A program made the translations under genes and the position numbers. Positions 52,491 through 64,000 of a DNA stretch of 64,000 nt are shown piece by piece; positions within the stretch are counted from its first letter, which is position 1; each line of letters begins with the position of its first letter. Origin of the DNA: Dyadobacter endophyticus (GTDB taxonomy: Bacteria > Bacteroidota > Bacteroidia > Cytophagales > Spirosomataceae); assembly GCF_014641595.1 (NCBI RefSeq), contig NZ_BMIA01000001.1, forward strand, positions 1,798,426 through 1,862,425, written 5' to 3'. The notes beneath the pieces are model-generated. The model saw only the letters and a program-made list of their open reading frames with translations. It searched no databases and was not told the origin of the DNA.

Positions 52491-53015
52491 ATGCTGGAAC
52501 AACTTTTCGACCTCGTACAACAGAACTCCCAACAATCGGTTGTAGAAAATCCTGACGTCCCCAACGAACACAATCAGGAAGTCATCAATACACTCACCAG
52601 CTCCATCACCGGCGGCTTGCAGGAGCAGGTCCAAAGCGGAAACATCAGCGGGCTTATGGGGCTGCTCGGGGGTGACAGCGGCACTTCGGCGGCTTCGCTT
52701 ATGAACAATCCCATCGTAGCTTCCATCGCTAGCAATGCGATCGGTGCCATCGTTCAGAAATTCGGATTGAACAGCCAGGTGGCGGGCAGCATCGTGAACT
52801 CGGTATTGCCGGGCGTACTGGGCGCAGTGATCGGCCAGTTGAACGGGCAAGGCGGCGCTGCCGGTAATAGTGGTAGTGGCAATGGCTTTGACCTGGGATC
52901 GCTCATCCAAATGGGCGGCGGCCTGTTTGGCGGCGGCAACGATCAGCAAGGCAAACCTGCTTCGGGAGGCATTGACCTTGGCGGAATGCTGGGCGGCCTT
53001 TTTGGCGGAAAGTAA
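52491..53015 (+). CDS. DUF937-like Gly-rich protein
   Basis: A 174-residue protein from the ATG at 52491 (MLEQLFDLVQQNSQQSVVEN); a TTG at 52443 opens the frame but lies in the rplT terminator region. The helical N-terminal half (NHQEVINTL-like segments, SGNISGLMGLLGG, ASIASNAIGAIVQKFGLNSQVAGSIVNSVLPGVLGAVIGQL) resembles DUF937. The C-terminal 60 residues are Gly/Asn/Ser-rich with GGLFGGG repeats. Function unknown; no export signal. Confidence 0.75.
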   Translation: MLEQLFDLVQQNSQQSVVENPDVPNEHNQEVINTLTSSITGGLQEQVQSGNISGLMGLLGGDSGTSAASLMNNPIVASIASNAIGAIVQKFGLNSQVAGSIVNSVLPGVLGAVIGQLNGQGGAAGNSGSGNGFDLGSLIQMGGGLFGGGNDQQGKPASGGIDLGGMLGGLFGGK

Positions 53016-53044
53016 TAACAAAGAATAATAGTAGAATAAAGCAC

Positions 53045-53098
53045 GGGCTTTGAAACGATAGTACATTTGCAAAAAATGATGTACTATCGTAAAAGCCC
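53045..53098 (+). terminator. Long hairpin between the DUF937-like and phospholipase genes
   Basis: A 12-bp perfect inner stem (53055-53066 with 53079-53090) and a 7-bp outer stem GGGCTTT/AAAGCCC (53045-53051 with 53092-53098), interrupted by a small bulge. A T-rich run follows. It starts 30 bp after the DUF937-like stop and ends 27 bp before the phospholipase ATG, so it could be a terminator or a leader structure. Confidence 0.7.
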
Positions 53099-53125
53099 TT
53101 TTTCTTTTTCCTAACTCACCTAACC

Positions 53126-55672
53126 ATGGACTCTAGAAGAGAATTTATCCGGAAAGCCACCATGCTCACCGGAGCAGCCGGATTGTTCGGCGCCCTACCC
53201 GCCTCTATTCAAAAAGCTTTGGCCATTAACCCACCGAAGGGCACAACCTGGAAGGATGCGGAGCATGTGGTGATACTGATGCAGGAAAACCGCTCGTTCG
53301 ACCACTCTTACGGAACGCTCCGTGGCGTGCGCGGTTTCAACGATCCCCGGGCCATAACCCTTCCGAACAAAAACCTCGTTTGGCTCCAAACCAATGCATT
53401 CGGAGAAACCTACGCCCCCTTCCGCCTGAACATCAGGGAATCCAAAGCGACCTGGATGGGCTCGCTGCCGCATTCCTGGCCTAACCAGGTGGACGCGCGC
53501 AACGGGGGTAAATACGACAAATGGCTCATTGCCAAGCAACCGGGCAATAAGGATTATGCCAAAATGCCTTTGACGCAAGGCTTTTATAACCGTGAAGATA
53601 TTCCTTTTTATTATGCAATGGCCGACGCGTTCACGGTTTGCGATCAGAATTTCTGCTCTTCGCTGACCGGTACGACGCCAAACCGGCTATACCTCTGGTC
53701 GGGAACTGTTCGTGAAAATACCGACCCAAACAAACACTACGCCAATATCCGCAACGAGAACGTGACCGACGACCGCGAGGCGTCCTGGACCACATTCCCG
53801 GAACGGCTCGAAGACCATGGCGTTTCTTGGAGAATTTACCAGAACGAGCTGAGTATCAATACCGGCTTCACGGGCGAGGAAGATGCGTGGCTCGCCAATT
53901 TTACCGACAACCCGATTGAATGGTTTACCCAATACAATATCCGTTACCACACTGGCTATCAGCGGTATTTGAAAGAACGCCAGCAAATGCTACCGGGCGA
54001 GATCGAAGAAGCTCAGGCAAAATTGAAATCGCTTTCGGGCAAGGAAGCATCCGATCTTGAAAAAGTATTAAAAGAGAAGCGTGCACTGCTTAAACTGGCG
54101 AATGAGGAACTGATCCGTTGGAGCGCTGAAAGGTTTGATAAATTGTCTCAGCGAGAAAAAAACATCCACCAGAAAGCATTCACTATCAATAGGAATGACC
54201 CCGATTACCGGAAGGTTACCACGGTAAAATACCACGACGGTGATATTGAACATGAAGCCAAAGCACCAATGGGCGATGTGCTGCACCAGTTTCGTTCGGA
54301 TGTAAAAACGGGTTCACTGCCAACTGTTTCCTGGCTGGTGGCACCCGAAAACTTCTCCGACCATCCGGGCGCACCCTGGTATGGCGCTTGGTACGTTTCG
54401 GAAGTGATCGATATTCTAACCGCCGATCCCGAGGTTTGGAAAAAGACCATTTTCATTCTTTGTTATGATGAAAACGACGGCTATTTCGACCACGTACCGC
54501 CATATGTCGTGCCTGATCCGTATAAAGAAGACACCGGTGCTGTTTCGGCCGGCATCGATTGCAAGACGGAATTCGTGACGTTGGAGCAGGATATGACGAA
54601 AAAGAAAAAAGAAGAATGCCGCGAAAGCCCAATAGGTTTGGGTTATCGAGTACCCCTGATCGTCGCCTCACCCTGGAACCGGGGTGGTAACGTGTGCTCG
54701 GAGGTTTTTGATCATACTTCTATTTTACAGTTCCTGGAAAAATTTGTGAGCCTGAAATCCGGTAAACAGATCAAGGAAACGAATATCACCGAATGGCGGC
54801 GCACCATTTGCGGCGACCTTACTTCGACCTTTACACCTTATGACGGCCAGGAGATCAAGCTACCTGCATTCCTGGAAAGAGAGGAATTTATGGAAAGCAT
54901 TTTCAATGCCAAGTTCAGAAAGCTACCAAACGGTTATAAGGCATTATCCAAAAGTGAAATTGACGAGGTGAATAACAACCCGCTTACCTCCCCTATTCTG
55001 CCTAACCAGGAAAAAGGAACGCGGCCTGCATGCGCTATCCCGTATGAATTATATGCCGACGGCGCATTTAACTCTGCCAAAAATGCATTTGAAATTAAGC
55101 TGGAAGCCAGAAATGGCATATTTCACGACAAATCTGCCGGTTCGCCATTTATCGTATATGCCCCGGGAAAATACAAAAATGAGGAGGTCAAAGTATGGAA
55201 TTATGCCGTGAAGCCCGGAGATGCATTAACCGGCTCCTGGAAAGTCTCCGATTTTGACAATCAGCATTACCATTTAAAGGTTTACGGTCCGAACGGATTC
55301 TTTCGCGAGTACAGCGGTGACAAAGAAAATGGTCTTTTAAAAGTGGAATGCGCCTACCAGCTCGACCGCAGTAAAAAGCCGACGGGGCATATAGAACTGA
55401 AAATCAGCAACCTGCATCCGAGCCAGAAAGCCGTCTTGAAAATCACCGACAATGCTTACGGTGCTGCTATTCAAACTATTACACTTGAAAAAGCCTCCGC
55501 CGGACTAAAATCGCGCAAAAGTGTTGTGTTGAATCTTACCAAAAGCTTCAACTGGTACGATATCACAGTTGCGATAGAAGGGGTCGAAAATGCTTTCTCG
55601 CGTTTTGCAGGGCACGTAGAGACGGGCGCTATCAGCCAAAGCGACCCTTATATGGGGCAAATGATCAGTTGA
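53126..55672 (+). CDS. Tat-exported phosphocholine-type phospholipase C
   Basis: An 848-residue enzyme of the acid phosphatase/phospholipase C superfamily. The N-terminus carries a twin-arginine signal (SRREFIRKATMLTGAAGLFG), so it is exported folded. The catalytic phosphoesterase domain begins HVVILMQENRSFDHSYGTLRGVRGF (about 47-71), with FCSSLTGTTPNRLYLWSG near 180 and LCYDENDGYFDHVPPY near 445. Two C-terminal beta domains (about 640-835) are typical of the phosphocholine-specific PlcH/PlcN group. It cleaves phospholipids to diacylglycerol and a phospho-headgroup; headgroup preference is inferred. Monocistronic. Confidence 0.93.
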   Translation: MDSRREFIRKATMLTGAAGLFGALPASIQKALAINPPKGTTWKDAEHVVILMQENRSFDHSYGTLRGVRGFNDPRAITLPNKNLVWLQTNAFGETYAPFRLNIRESKATWMGSLPHSWPNQVDARNGGKYDKWLIAKQPGNKDYAKMPLTQGFYNREDIPFYYAMADAFTVCDQNFCSSLTGTTPNRLYLWSGTVRENTDPNKHYANIRNENVTDDREASWTTFPERLEDHGVSWRIYQNELSINTGFTGEEDAWLANFTDNPIEWFTQYNIRYHTGYQRYLKERQQMLPGEIEEAQAKLKSLSGKEASDLEKVLKEKRALLKLANEELIRWSAERFDKLSQREKNIHQKAFTINRNDPDYRKVTTVKYHDGDIEHEAKAPMGDVLHQFRSDVKTGSLPTVSWLVAPENFSDHPGAPWYGAWYVSEVIDILTADPEVWKKTIFILCYDENDGYFDHVPPYVVPDPYKEDTGAVSAGIDCKTEFVTLEQDMTKKKKEECRESPIGLGYRVPLIVASPWNRGGNVCSEVFDHTSILQFLEKFVSLKSGKQIKETNITEWRRTICGDLTSTFTPYDGQEIKLPAFLEREEFMESIFNAKFRKLPNGYKALSKSEIDEVNNNPLTSPILPNQEKGTRPACAIPYELYADGAFNSAKNAFEIKLEARNGIFHDKSAGSPFIVYAPGKYKNEEVKVWNYAVKPGDALTGSWKVSDFDNQHYHLKVYGPNGFFREYSGDKENGLLKVECAYQLDRSKKPTGHIELKISNLHPSQKAVLKITDNAYGAAIQTITLEKASAGLKSRKSVVLNLTKSFNWYDITVAIEGVENAFSRFAGHVETGAISQSDPYMGQMIS

Positions 55673-55685
55673 TGTACTACCTATC

Positions 55686-55708
55686 GTCAGGCCAGCGAAT
55701 GGCCTGAC
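55686..55708 (+). terminator. Terminator after the phospholipase gene
   Basis: A 9-bp perfect stem GTCAGGCCA (55686-55694) with TGGCCTGAC (55700-55708), loop GCGAA, 13 bp after the stop. The T-run after it is weak. Confidence 0.7.
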
Positions 55709-55834
55709 ACTTTGTCATTCCTATTTTAAGTCAACGTTTCTGGTACGGGCTTTTTAGTAAGTAACCCGGTGGCTGACGAAAACGGCCGCCGGCAGATCCA
55801 GAATCAAATCATACTTAACTTATAAAATAGAAAA

Positions 55835-57760
<1,926 letters not shown>

Positions 57761-57772
57761 GACTAAAAGATG

Positions 57773-57809
57773 AAAAAATCCCCGTCCGTTAAACAGATGG
57801 GGATTTTTT
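57773..57809 (+). terminator. Terminator after dnaK
   Basis: An 11-bp stem AAAAAATCCCC (57773-57783) with GGGGATTTTTT (57799-57809), a 15-nt loop and a T-run. Confidence 0.9.
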
Positions 57810-57946
57810 TTACACGCAGTGTTACATTTTGGGGTGACGGGGCGTATATAAGAATAGAAAATCGGCCTTCGAACTGCTGGCACTGATTTTTTCAAACCAA
57901 AACAAATCTTCATCAATCTAATCAACCATTATCAAATTCATCTTCT

Positions 57947-58162
57947 ATGGACGCAAGAATCGCATTACCAGAATTGATGTACCTTTCCCCTACTACGCGC
58001 GAAAAAGCAGTAGCCATTGCACAGGAACTTCTCAGGTCGACTAACATTTCTCCTCGCGAAGCTGTTTCCAAAGCAATTCTGATTGCGAAAAACTGGGCGG
58101 TCAAAAATGTGAACCGCAGCGTTTGGAAAAAATTGAAATCTGTTGAAAAAGAAATGATATGA
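57947..58162 (+). CDS. Small hypothetical helical protein
   Basis: A 71-residue protein (MDARIALPELMYLSPTTREKAVA, ending VNRSVWKKLKSVEKEMI). Basic and helical, with no known motif. Its stop overlaps the SDR start by 4 bp (ATGA), so the two are translationally coupled. The sequence looks like a genuine small gene, but I do not recognise the family. Confidence 0.72.
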   Translation: MDARIALPELMYLSPTTREKAVAIAQELLRSTNISPREAVSKAILIAKNWAVKNVNRSVWKKLKSVEKEMI

Positions 58163-58977
58163 TAGGGCTGACATTCAAAGATCAGGTCGTCATTGTCACT
58201 GGGGCGAGCTCCGGAATCGGTAAAGCTTGTGCATTGCATTTCGGAAACCACGGTGCTAATGTGGTTGTGAATTACAGTTCCAATGCAGGCGCCGGCCAGG
58301 AAGTAGTGGATGAAATCCGGGCCAATGGCGGCAGCGCGATCCTCGTGAAAGCGGATGTGAGTAAGGAGGACGAAGTAAAAGCCCTGTTTGCAGAAACCGT
58401 CAACCAGTTCGGGCGCGTCGATGTGCTTGTCAGCAATGCCGGCTTGCAGAAAGACTCGCCGTTTCTGGAAATGACTTTGGAACAATGGCAGAAAGTAATC
58501 GACGTCAACCTGACGGGTCAGTTTCTCGCCTGCCGCGAGGCCGCCAAGCAGTTCATTGCTCAGGAACAGTCAGTTACAGAAATCAATCACAGCGAACTGG
58601 CCATCGGGAAAATCATATTGATGAGCTCCGTACACGATGTAATCCCATGGGCGGGCCATGTCAACTACGCCGCTTCAAAGGGTGGGATCATGATGTTCAT
58701 GAAATCCATTTCGCAGGAGCTTGCGCCTCACAAAATCCGAGTGAATTCGGTAAGCCCTGGCGCAATCAAAACGCCGATCAACCAGGAAGTATGGTCGGAT
58801 CCCGATAAATACCAAAGCTTGCTCCACCTGATTCCCTACAAACGGATCGGCACCGCGCAGGATGTTGCCAAAGCGGTAGCCTGGCTGGCATCGGATGATT
58901 CCGATTATGTGAATGGCGAAACATTATATATCGATGGCGGCATGACACTCTATCCAGAGTTTGCGGATAATGGGTGA
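58159..58977 (+). CDS. Short-chain dehydrogenase/reductase (glucose 1-dehydrogenase-like)
   Basis: A 272-residue classical SDR. The cofactor loop TGASSGIG is at 14-21, SNAG at 92-95, and the catalytic triad is Ser157, Tyr170 and Lys174 in the segment HVNYAASKGG. The C-terminal NGETLYIDGGMTLYP is typical of glucose 1-dehydrogenase annotations. The cofactor and substrate are not fixed by sequence; NVVVNYSSN after beta-2 lacks an acidic NAD-selecting residue and so may favour NADP. Confidence 0.92.
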   Translation: MIGLTFKDQVVIVTGASSGIGKACALHFGNHGANVVVNYSSNAGAGQEVVDEIRANGGSAILVKADVSKEDEVKALFAETVNQFGRVDVLVSNAGLQKDSPFLEMTLEQWQKVIDVNLTGQFLACREAAKQFIAQEQSVTEINHSELAIGKIILMSSVHDVIPWAGHVNYAASKGGIMMFMKSISQELAPHKIRVNSVSPGAIKTPINQEVWSDPDKYQSLLHLIPYKRIGTAQDVAKAVAWLASDDSDYVNGETLYIDGGMTLYPEFADNG

Positions 58978-58994
58978 CGTGGTCGACTGTCATA

Positions 58995-59028
58995 AAAAAA
59001 CGTCAGGTCTCTCGGCCTGACGTTTTTT
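58995..59028. terminator. Bidirectional terminator between SDR and hydrolase genes
   Basis: A 13-bp perfect stem AAAAAACGTCAGG (58995-59007) with CCTGACGTTTTTT (59016-59028), with A-run and T-run on opposite ends, between convergent stops at 58977 and 59044. Confidence 0.92.
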
Positions 59029-59043
59029 ATTGCTTATAACAAA

Positions 59044-61494
59044 TTATTGCGTAACAAACTCTCCCTTTTCCACCGACCAGTCATTTCCGAAGAACCCCGA
59101 CATCCTCACTTCTTTAATTCCGTTCTTCAACATGTCTGCCGAAAAGACCATAATATCGGGAAAGCCGCTGCCGCCGCTGAAATACTGGTTCGCGTTCGCT
59201 GCCCGGAAACCTGCTTTGCCAGTTCCTGAAATAACGGCGACCGAGGCAGTCTTGCTATCCGATCTCGGGTAAATGAAATATGCCGCAAGATCGTTGCCTG
59301 CAAACTGCTTTCCTCCCACCTCGATCTTCCCGCTCGTTACGGTTACCGGGCAGTTTTTCAGCACCTTATCCCAGGCAAGGTTGGTGCTTTTGTTACCGTA
59401 CAGGATCACACCCCTATCCTTAAATTCCTGTGGATCAAAGTCTTTATCGGCAACGATATCCACTGCCCCATTACCACGGTAGTACCACGACTCAGCGTCG
59501 AAAGTTGCCTTTTCAAATGCCCAGGCCTTCTCTTCCGCGCTACCGCCTGTTGCGTACACATATACCATCCGGTTTCTGAATGCGTCTTTTAATGTACCAC
59601 TCCTTTCCGGATTCTTCTCGGTAGCCGCGGGAGCAGCCGCCAGTTTCCAGTTGCCCTCGTTTTTGAGGAAGATGGTTTCATTTCCTCTCACCGCATATTC
59701 AACAGGCGCTTTACCATCCAATACAATTTTCAGCTTCGAGCCCGGCGCGAATGCTCCAAGATCCAAAGAAAGCAGGGCCACATTTTCGGTCGTACCCTCA
59801 ATTTTCAATTCCTTTTTACTGCTATTGAGTTTGATATGGCTGTATTTCAATGCATTAACTTGTTGGTGCACGCCCGCCCAACGCATGTGTGAAGAGATTC
59901 CAGGGTTGGCAGTTTTGAAATCAATGGAAGTCACGGTCGTGTCCCTGGGAATAGCATGCCAGCTGAAAAAGTTGAAAATCGGCGGCCAGTCTACGCTGAT
60001 ATCACCGTACCAATGCTCGCCGCCAACGTGTTCGTAGTAACTGAAATCGCGGTGGAATTTCCCAAGAATGTCGCGCATCTGCCGCGCATAGGTAACGGGT
60101 ACTGTTCGATCTGCATCGCCGTGAGCAACGTAAACACCCAGACTTTTGTAGTTGGAAGTCAGTGCAAGAACATTGCTTGGATTACTGGCTCTCAGCAACA
60201 TAGCCTCGATCGGCGACCCTGCGCTGTCGGGAATAACACCATCGTGCGAGCCGTATGCAGCCAAGGTGGGGTAGCCAGCCGATGGCGCAATTGCCGCCCA
60301 TTTTTCTGGATAAGTTGCTCCAAGGAACCATGTTCCGTGACCGCCCATCGAGTGACCGGTAAGATATATACGCGACGGGTCCGGGTTGAATTGCTTTTTT
60401 GCAATGCCCAATACTTCCATCGCATCCATCCTTCCCCAGTCTTCCCAGTTGAATCCGCGCGGACGACGGTTGGTAGGTGCCACCAGCACACCCCAGTCTT
60501 TGGGTTTATACCCACGTGCCTGGCTGATCGCCTGAACCTCTGCTCCATGCACTGAGAAAAACAATGCTGGCCGATCATTCGCGCTGCCGTTGATCTGAGG
60601 CGATACTGAAAAATACTGAACGCTGCCATCGAGCTCGCTTACGAAAGTGCGGCTATACTGCTTCCCCGCTTCCACCGACTGGATCGCAATCTTCGACTGA
60701 TCTGTCAGTTTGCCGTTTTGCAACAGACTTAGTGAAACTTCATTTTTTCCAACACTCCTCACCCCGCTACCGTCAATCAGCACACCTACTTTTCGCAATG
60801 CCATCGCAGGTACCGGCGGAAGTTTGGTAATAATGTCCTTTCCGGCCACGATCGTTTTCACTTCCAGGCCTGTCAAAGGTTTTTTGGTCATATTCGAAAT
60901 AACGACGCCTGTCCAGAGGGAATCATTTTTGAAACCAGGAACTACATCGGAGATCGTAAGGTCCTCTGTATTAATGGAAATCGGCTTCTCCGGAAAAGTA
61001 AGATTCGCGGTAATGCCGCCAAAACGGCCGAAGCGTGCCACGCGTGCGTAAATTTCATTTTTCCCTTTTTTCAGGACAACAGGTAAATGCATCCAACCAT
61101 ACCGGTACATATCCCCTCCTCGCGGCACGCCATTCAGGAAAATCATGTCCTGACCGGTAATTGTCAAAATAGCTGCCTGTTCCTTTTTTGATTCATAGGT
61201 CAGATACACATATCCATTAGAAAATGAGTCACCGCGAAAACGGTGGGTGGAGTCGGCTTGTACTTTTTTCCATTTCACCTCCCCCACTTTTGGATCGGTT
61301 AATAAAACACTTCCTTCTTGCGGTTTGAGCGTACCTTTGTAGAGTTGATAGGCGAGCTGGTCGGTGTACAAAGCTTCCCGCCCATATTGGTGGCATGGCC
61401 CGATGGCCAGTCCTTCTTCAAAGTGGTAAACAGATTGTGCCTGATTTTGGAAAAAAATAAATAGTAAAGAGAGTGTCGCAAAAATCCTTTTCAT
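59044..61494 (-). CDS. Secreted alpha/beta hydrolase (prolyl oligopeptidase family)
   Basis: An 816-residue exported enzyme from the ATG at 61494 (MKRIFATLSLLFIFFQNQAQ); the frame opens 22 codons upstream without signal character. An N-terminal beta-rich region (about 25-290) precedes the hydrolase domain. The nucleophile is Ser382 in YLTGHSMGGHGTWFLG; the acid and base lie in the VAHGDADRTVPV and EHVGGEHWYGD segments. A C-terminal beta domain (from about 550) resembles a carbohydrate-binding or Ig fold. It may be an esterase or peptidase; the substrate is unknown. Not a T9SS substrate by C-terminus. Confidence 0.87.
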   Translation of the reverse strand: MKRIFATLSLLFIFFQNQAQSVYHFEEGLAIGPCHQYGREALYTDQLAYQLYKGTLKPQEGSVLLTDPKVGEVKWKKVQADSTHRFRGDSFSNGYVYLTYESKKEQAAILTITGQDMIFLNGVPRGGDMYRYGWMHLPVVLKKGKNEIYARVARFGRFGGITANLTFPEKPISINTEDLTISDVVPGFKNDSLWTGVVISNMTKKPLTGLEVKTIVAGKDIITKLPPVPAMALRKVGVLIDGSGVRSVGKNEVSLSLLQNGKLTDQSKIAIQSVEAGKQYSRTFVSELDGSVQYFSVSPQINGSANDRPALFFSVHGAEVQAISQARGYKPKDWGVLVAPTNRRPRGFNWEDWGRMDAMEVLGIAKKQFNPDPSRIYLTGHSMGGHGTWFLGATYPEKWAAIAPSAGYPTLAAYGSHDGVIPDSAGSPIEAMLLRASNPSNVLALTSNYKSLGVYVAHGDADRTVPVTYARQMRDILGKFHRDFSYYEHVGGEHWYGDISVDWPPIFNFFSWHAIPRDTTVTSIDFKTANPGISSHMRWAGVHQQVNALKYSHIKLNSSKKELKIEGTTENVALLSLDLGAFAPGSKLKIVLDGKAPVEYAVRGNETIFLKNEGNWKLAAAPAATEKNPERSGTLKDAFRNRMVYVYATGGSAEEKAWAFEKATFDAESWYYRGNGAVDIVADKDFDPQEFKDRGVILYGNKSTNLAWDKVLKNCPVTVTSGKIEVGGKQFAGNDLAAYFIYPRSDSKTASVAVISGTGKAGFRAANANQYFSGGSGFPDIMVFSADMLKNGIKEVRMSGFFGNDWSVEKGEFVTQ

Positions 61495-61683
61495 TGAAAG
61501 AGGTTTAGTAGTATGACAAAAACTAAACTTAATAAAAAATATTAATAACAGTGGTCGCAATTTTTAATTAACTCAAAATTCTATCCAAAAGCCCTCTCAG
61601 TGGCTCAAATGACCCTTTTTTAGCTGTGGTGCTGTCAAAATTCAAAAAATGAAACGTAACTTTCGGTGTACAATTTCATAACT

Positions 61684-63752
<2,069 letters not shown>

Positions 63753-63781
63753 TTACGGCGGTTAATACGTGTTTTCCCCGA

Positions 63782-64000
63782 TTAACTCGCCTGGCAAACT
63801 CCACGAAAATACCCCACCGATTCGGCGATTCCGGCCAGGGGCTCTTTCATATCTTTCTCATATTCAAGGCTGCACGAACCCGGGTATTTCACTTTCCGCA
63901 ACATTTTCACAAATGCGGGAATATCAATAATTCCTCGTCCCAATTCACAGGTTGTACCGTCCTTGGTGGCTGCTGTGACGTTTTTGAGGTGAATGTCAAA
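63782..64000 (-). CDS. Sugar phosphate isomerase/epimerase, C-terminal end (partial)
   Basis: The last 72 codons of a gene that enters from the right edge; stop TAA at 63782-63784. The translated end contains FDIHLKNVTAATKDGTTCEL, GRGIIDIPAFVKMLRKVKYPG and CSLEYEKDMKEPLAGIAESVGYF. The pattern (metal-binding HLKN, then GRGxIDxPAFVKxLRKxxYxGxxSLEYE) fits xylose-isomerase-like TIM-barrel sugar isomerases/epimerases. The upstream part is not in the window. Confidence 0.82.
   Translation of the reverse strand, partial: FDIHLKNVTAATKDGTTCELGRGIIDIPAFVKMLRKVKYPGSCSLEYEKDMKEPLAGIAESVGYFRGVCQAS

Overview
The window looks like ordinary chromosome from a member of the Bacteroidota, most likely Cytophagales and close to Dyadobacter (Spirosomaceae). 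This placement is inferred from several signs. Secreted proteins end in type IX secretion (T9SS) sorting domains. Several promoters match the Bacteroidota -7 element TAnnTTTG, and Shine-Dalgarno sequences are mostly absent. The content includes M61 and M64 peptidases, a DUF1080 protein, a VanZ-like protein and a Bacteroidota-type topA. I saw no rRNA, tRNA, CRISPR array, prophage or insertion sequence. Coding density is high on both strands, with clear hairpin terminators at many gene borders.

Layout. 1-2.7 kb: two tandem secreted M64-type metallopeptidases (the first cut by the window edge) and a small exported protein. 2.8-6 kb: a minus-strand run of a PLP decarboxylase, a SnoaL-like protein, a DinB-like protein and an EamA exporter, facing a MocR-type regulator. 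7.6-10.3 kb: a His-rich P1B metal ATPase and a flavin-binding PPOX protein. 10.4-14.6 kb: an XRE regulator, an MFS exporter and a second MocR regulator, the latter divergent from another PPOX protein. 14.6-19.7 kb: small and TPR proteins, YceI, AraC, a diheme cytochrome c and a sulfurtransferase. 19.8-25.2 kb: a DUF6883/DUF4926-like pair, an ECF sigma factor with a membrane partner, a GNAT enzyme, a thioredoxin-fold protein without CxxC, and a two-gene radical-SAM DNA-metabolism module. 25.4-31 kb: a triple carbohydrate-binding T9SS protein, an M61 peptidase, a DUF1080 protein and lspA. 31.1-36.2 kb: two different aconitases in one operon. 36.6-40.5 kb: topA, a sirtuin and folD. 40.7-44.7 kb: an XRE protein with a LexA-like tail, an unknown protein, menE and menB. 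44.8-48.9 kb: an EVE protein, an exported protein, an rRNA-type methyltransferase and a TPR lipoprotein. 49-52.4 kb: thrS, infC, rpmI, rplT. 52.5-64 kb: a DUF937-like protein, a Tat-exported phospholipase C, dnaK, an SDR, a secreted alpha/beta hydrolase, a VanZ-like protein, pgi and the end of a sugar isomerase/epimerase.

Most of the region is housekeeping: translation, TCA cycle, glycolysis, menaquinone, folate, DNA topology and chaperone genes. The accessory material is mainly export and surface degradation (M64, M61, CBM protein, phospholipase, hydrolase) plus small regulator-transporter modules. I see no large undescribed system. The items most worth following up are the radical-SAM/TIGR03915-like pair, the DUF6883/DUF4926-like pair, the XRE protein whose LexA-like domain seems to have lost its catalytic residues, the zinc-ligand-poor sirtuin, and the MocR-PPOX-MFS module with a symmetric candidate operator.
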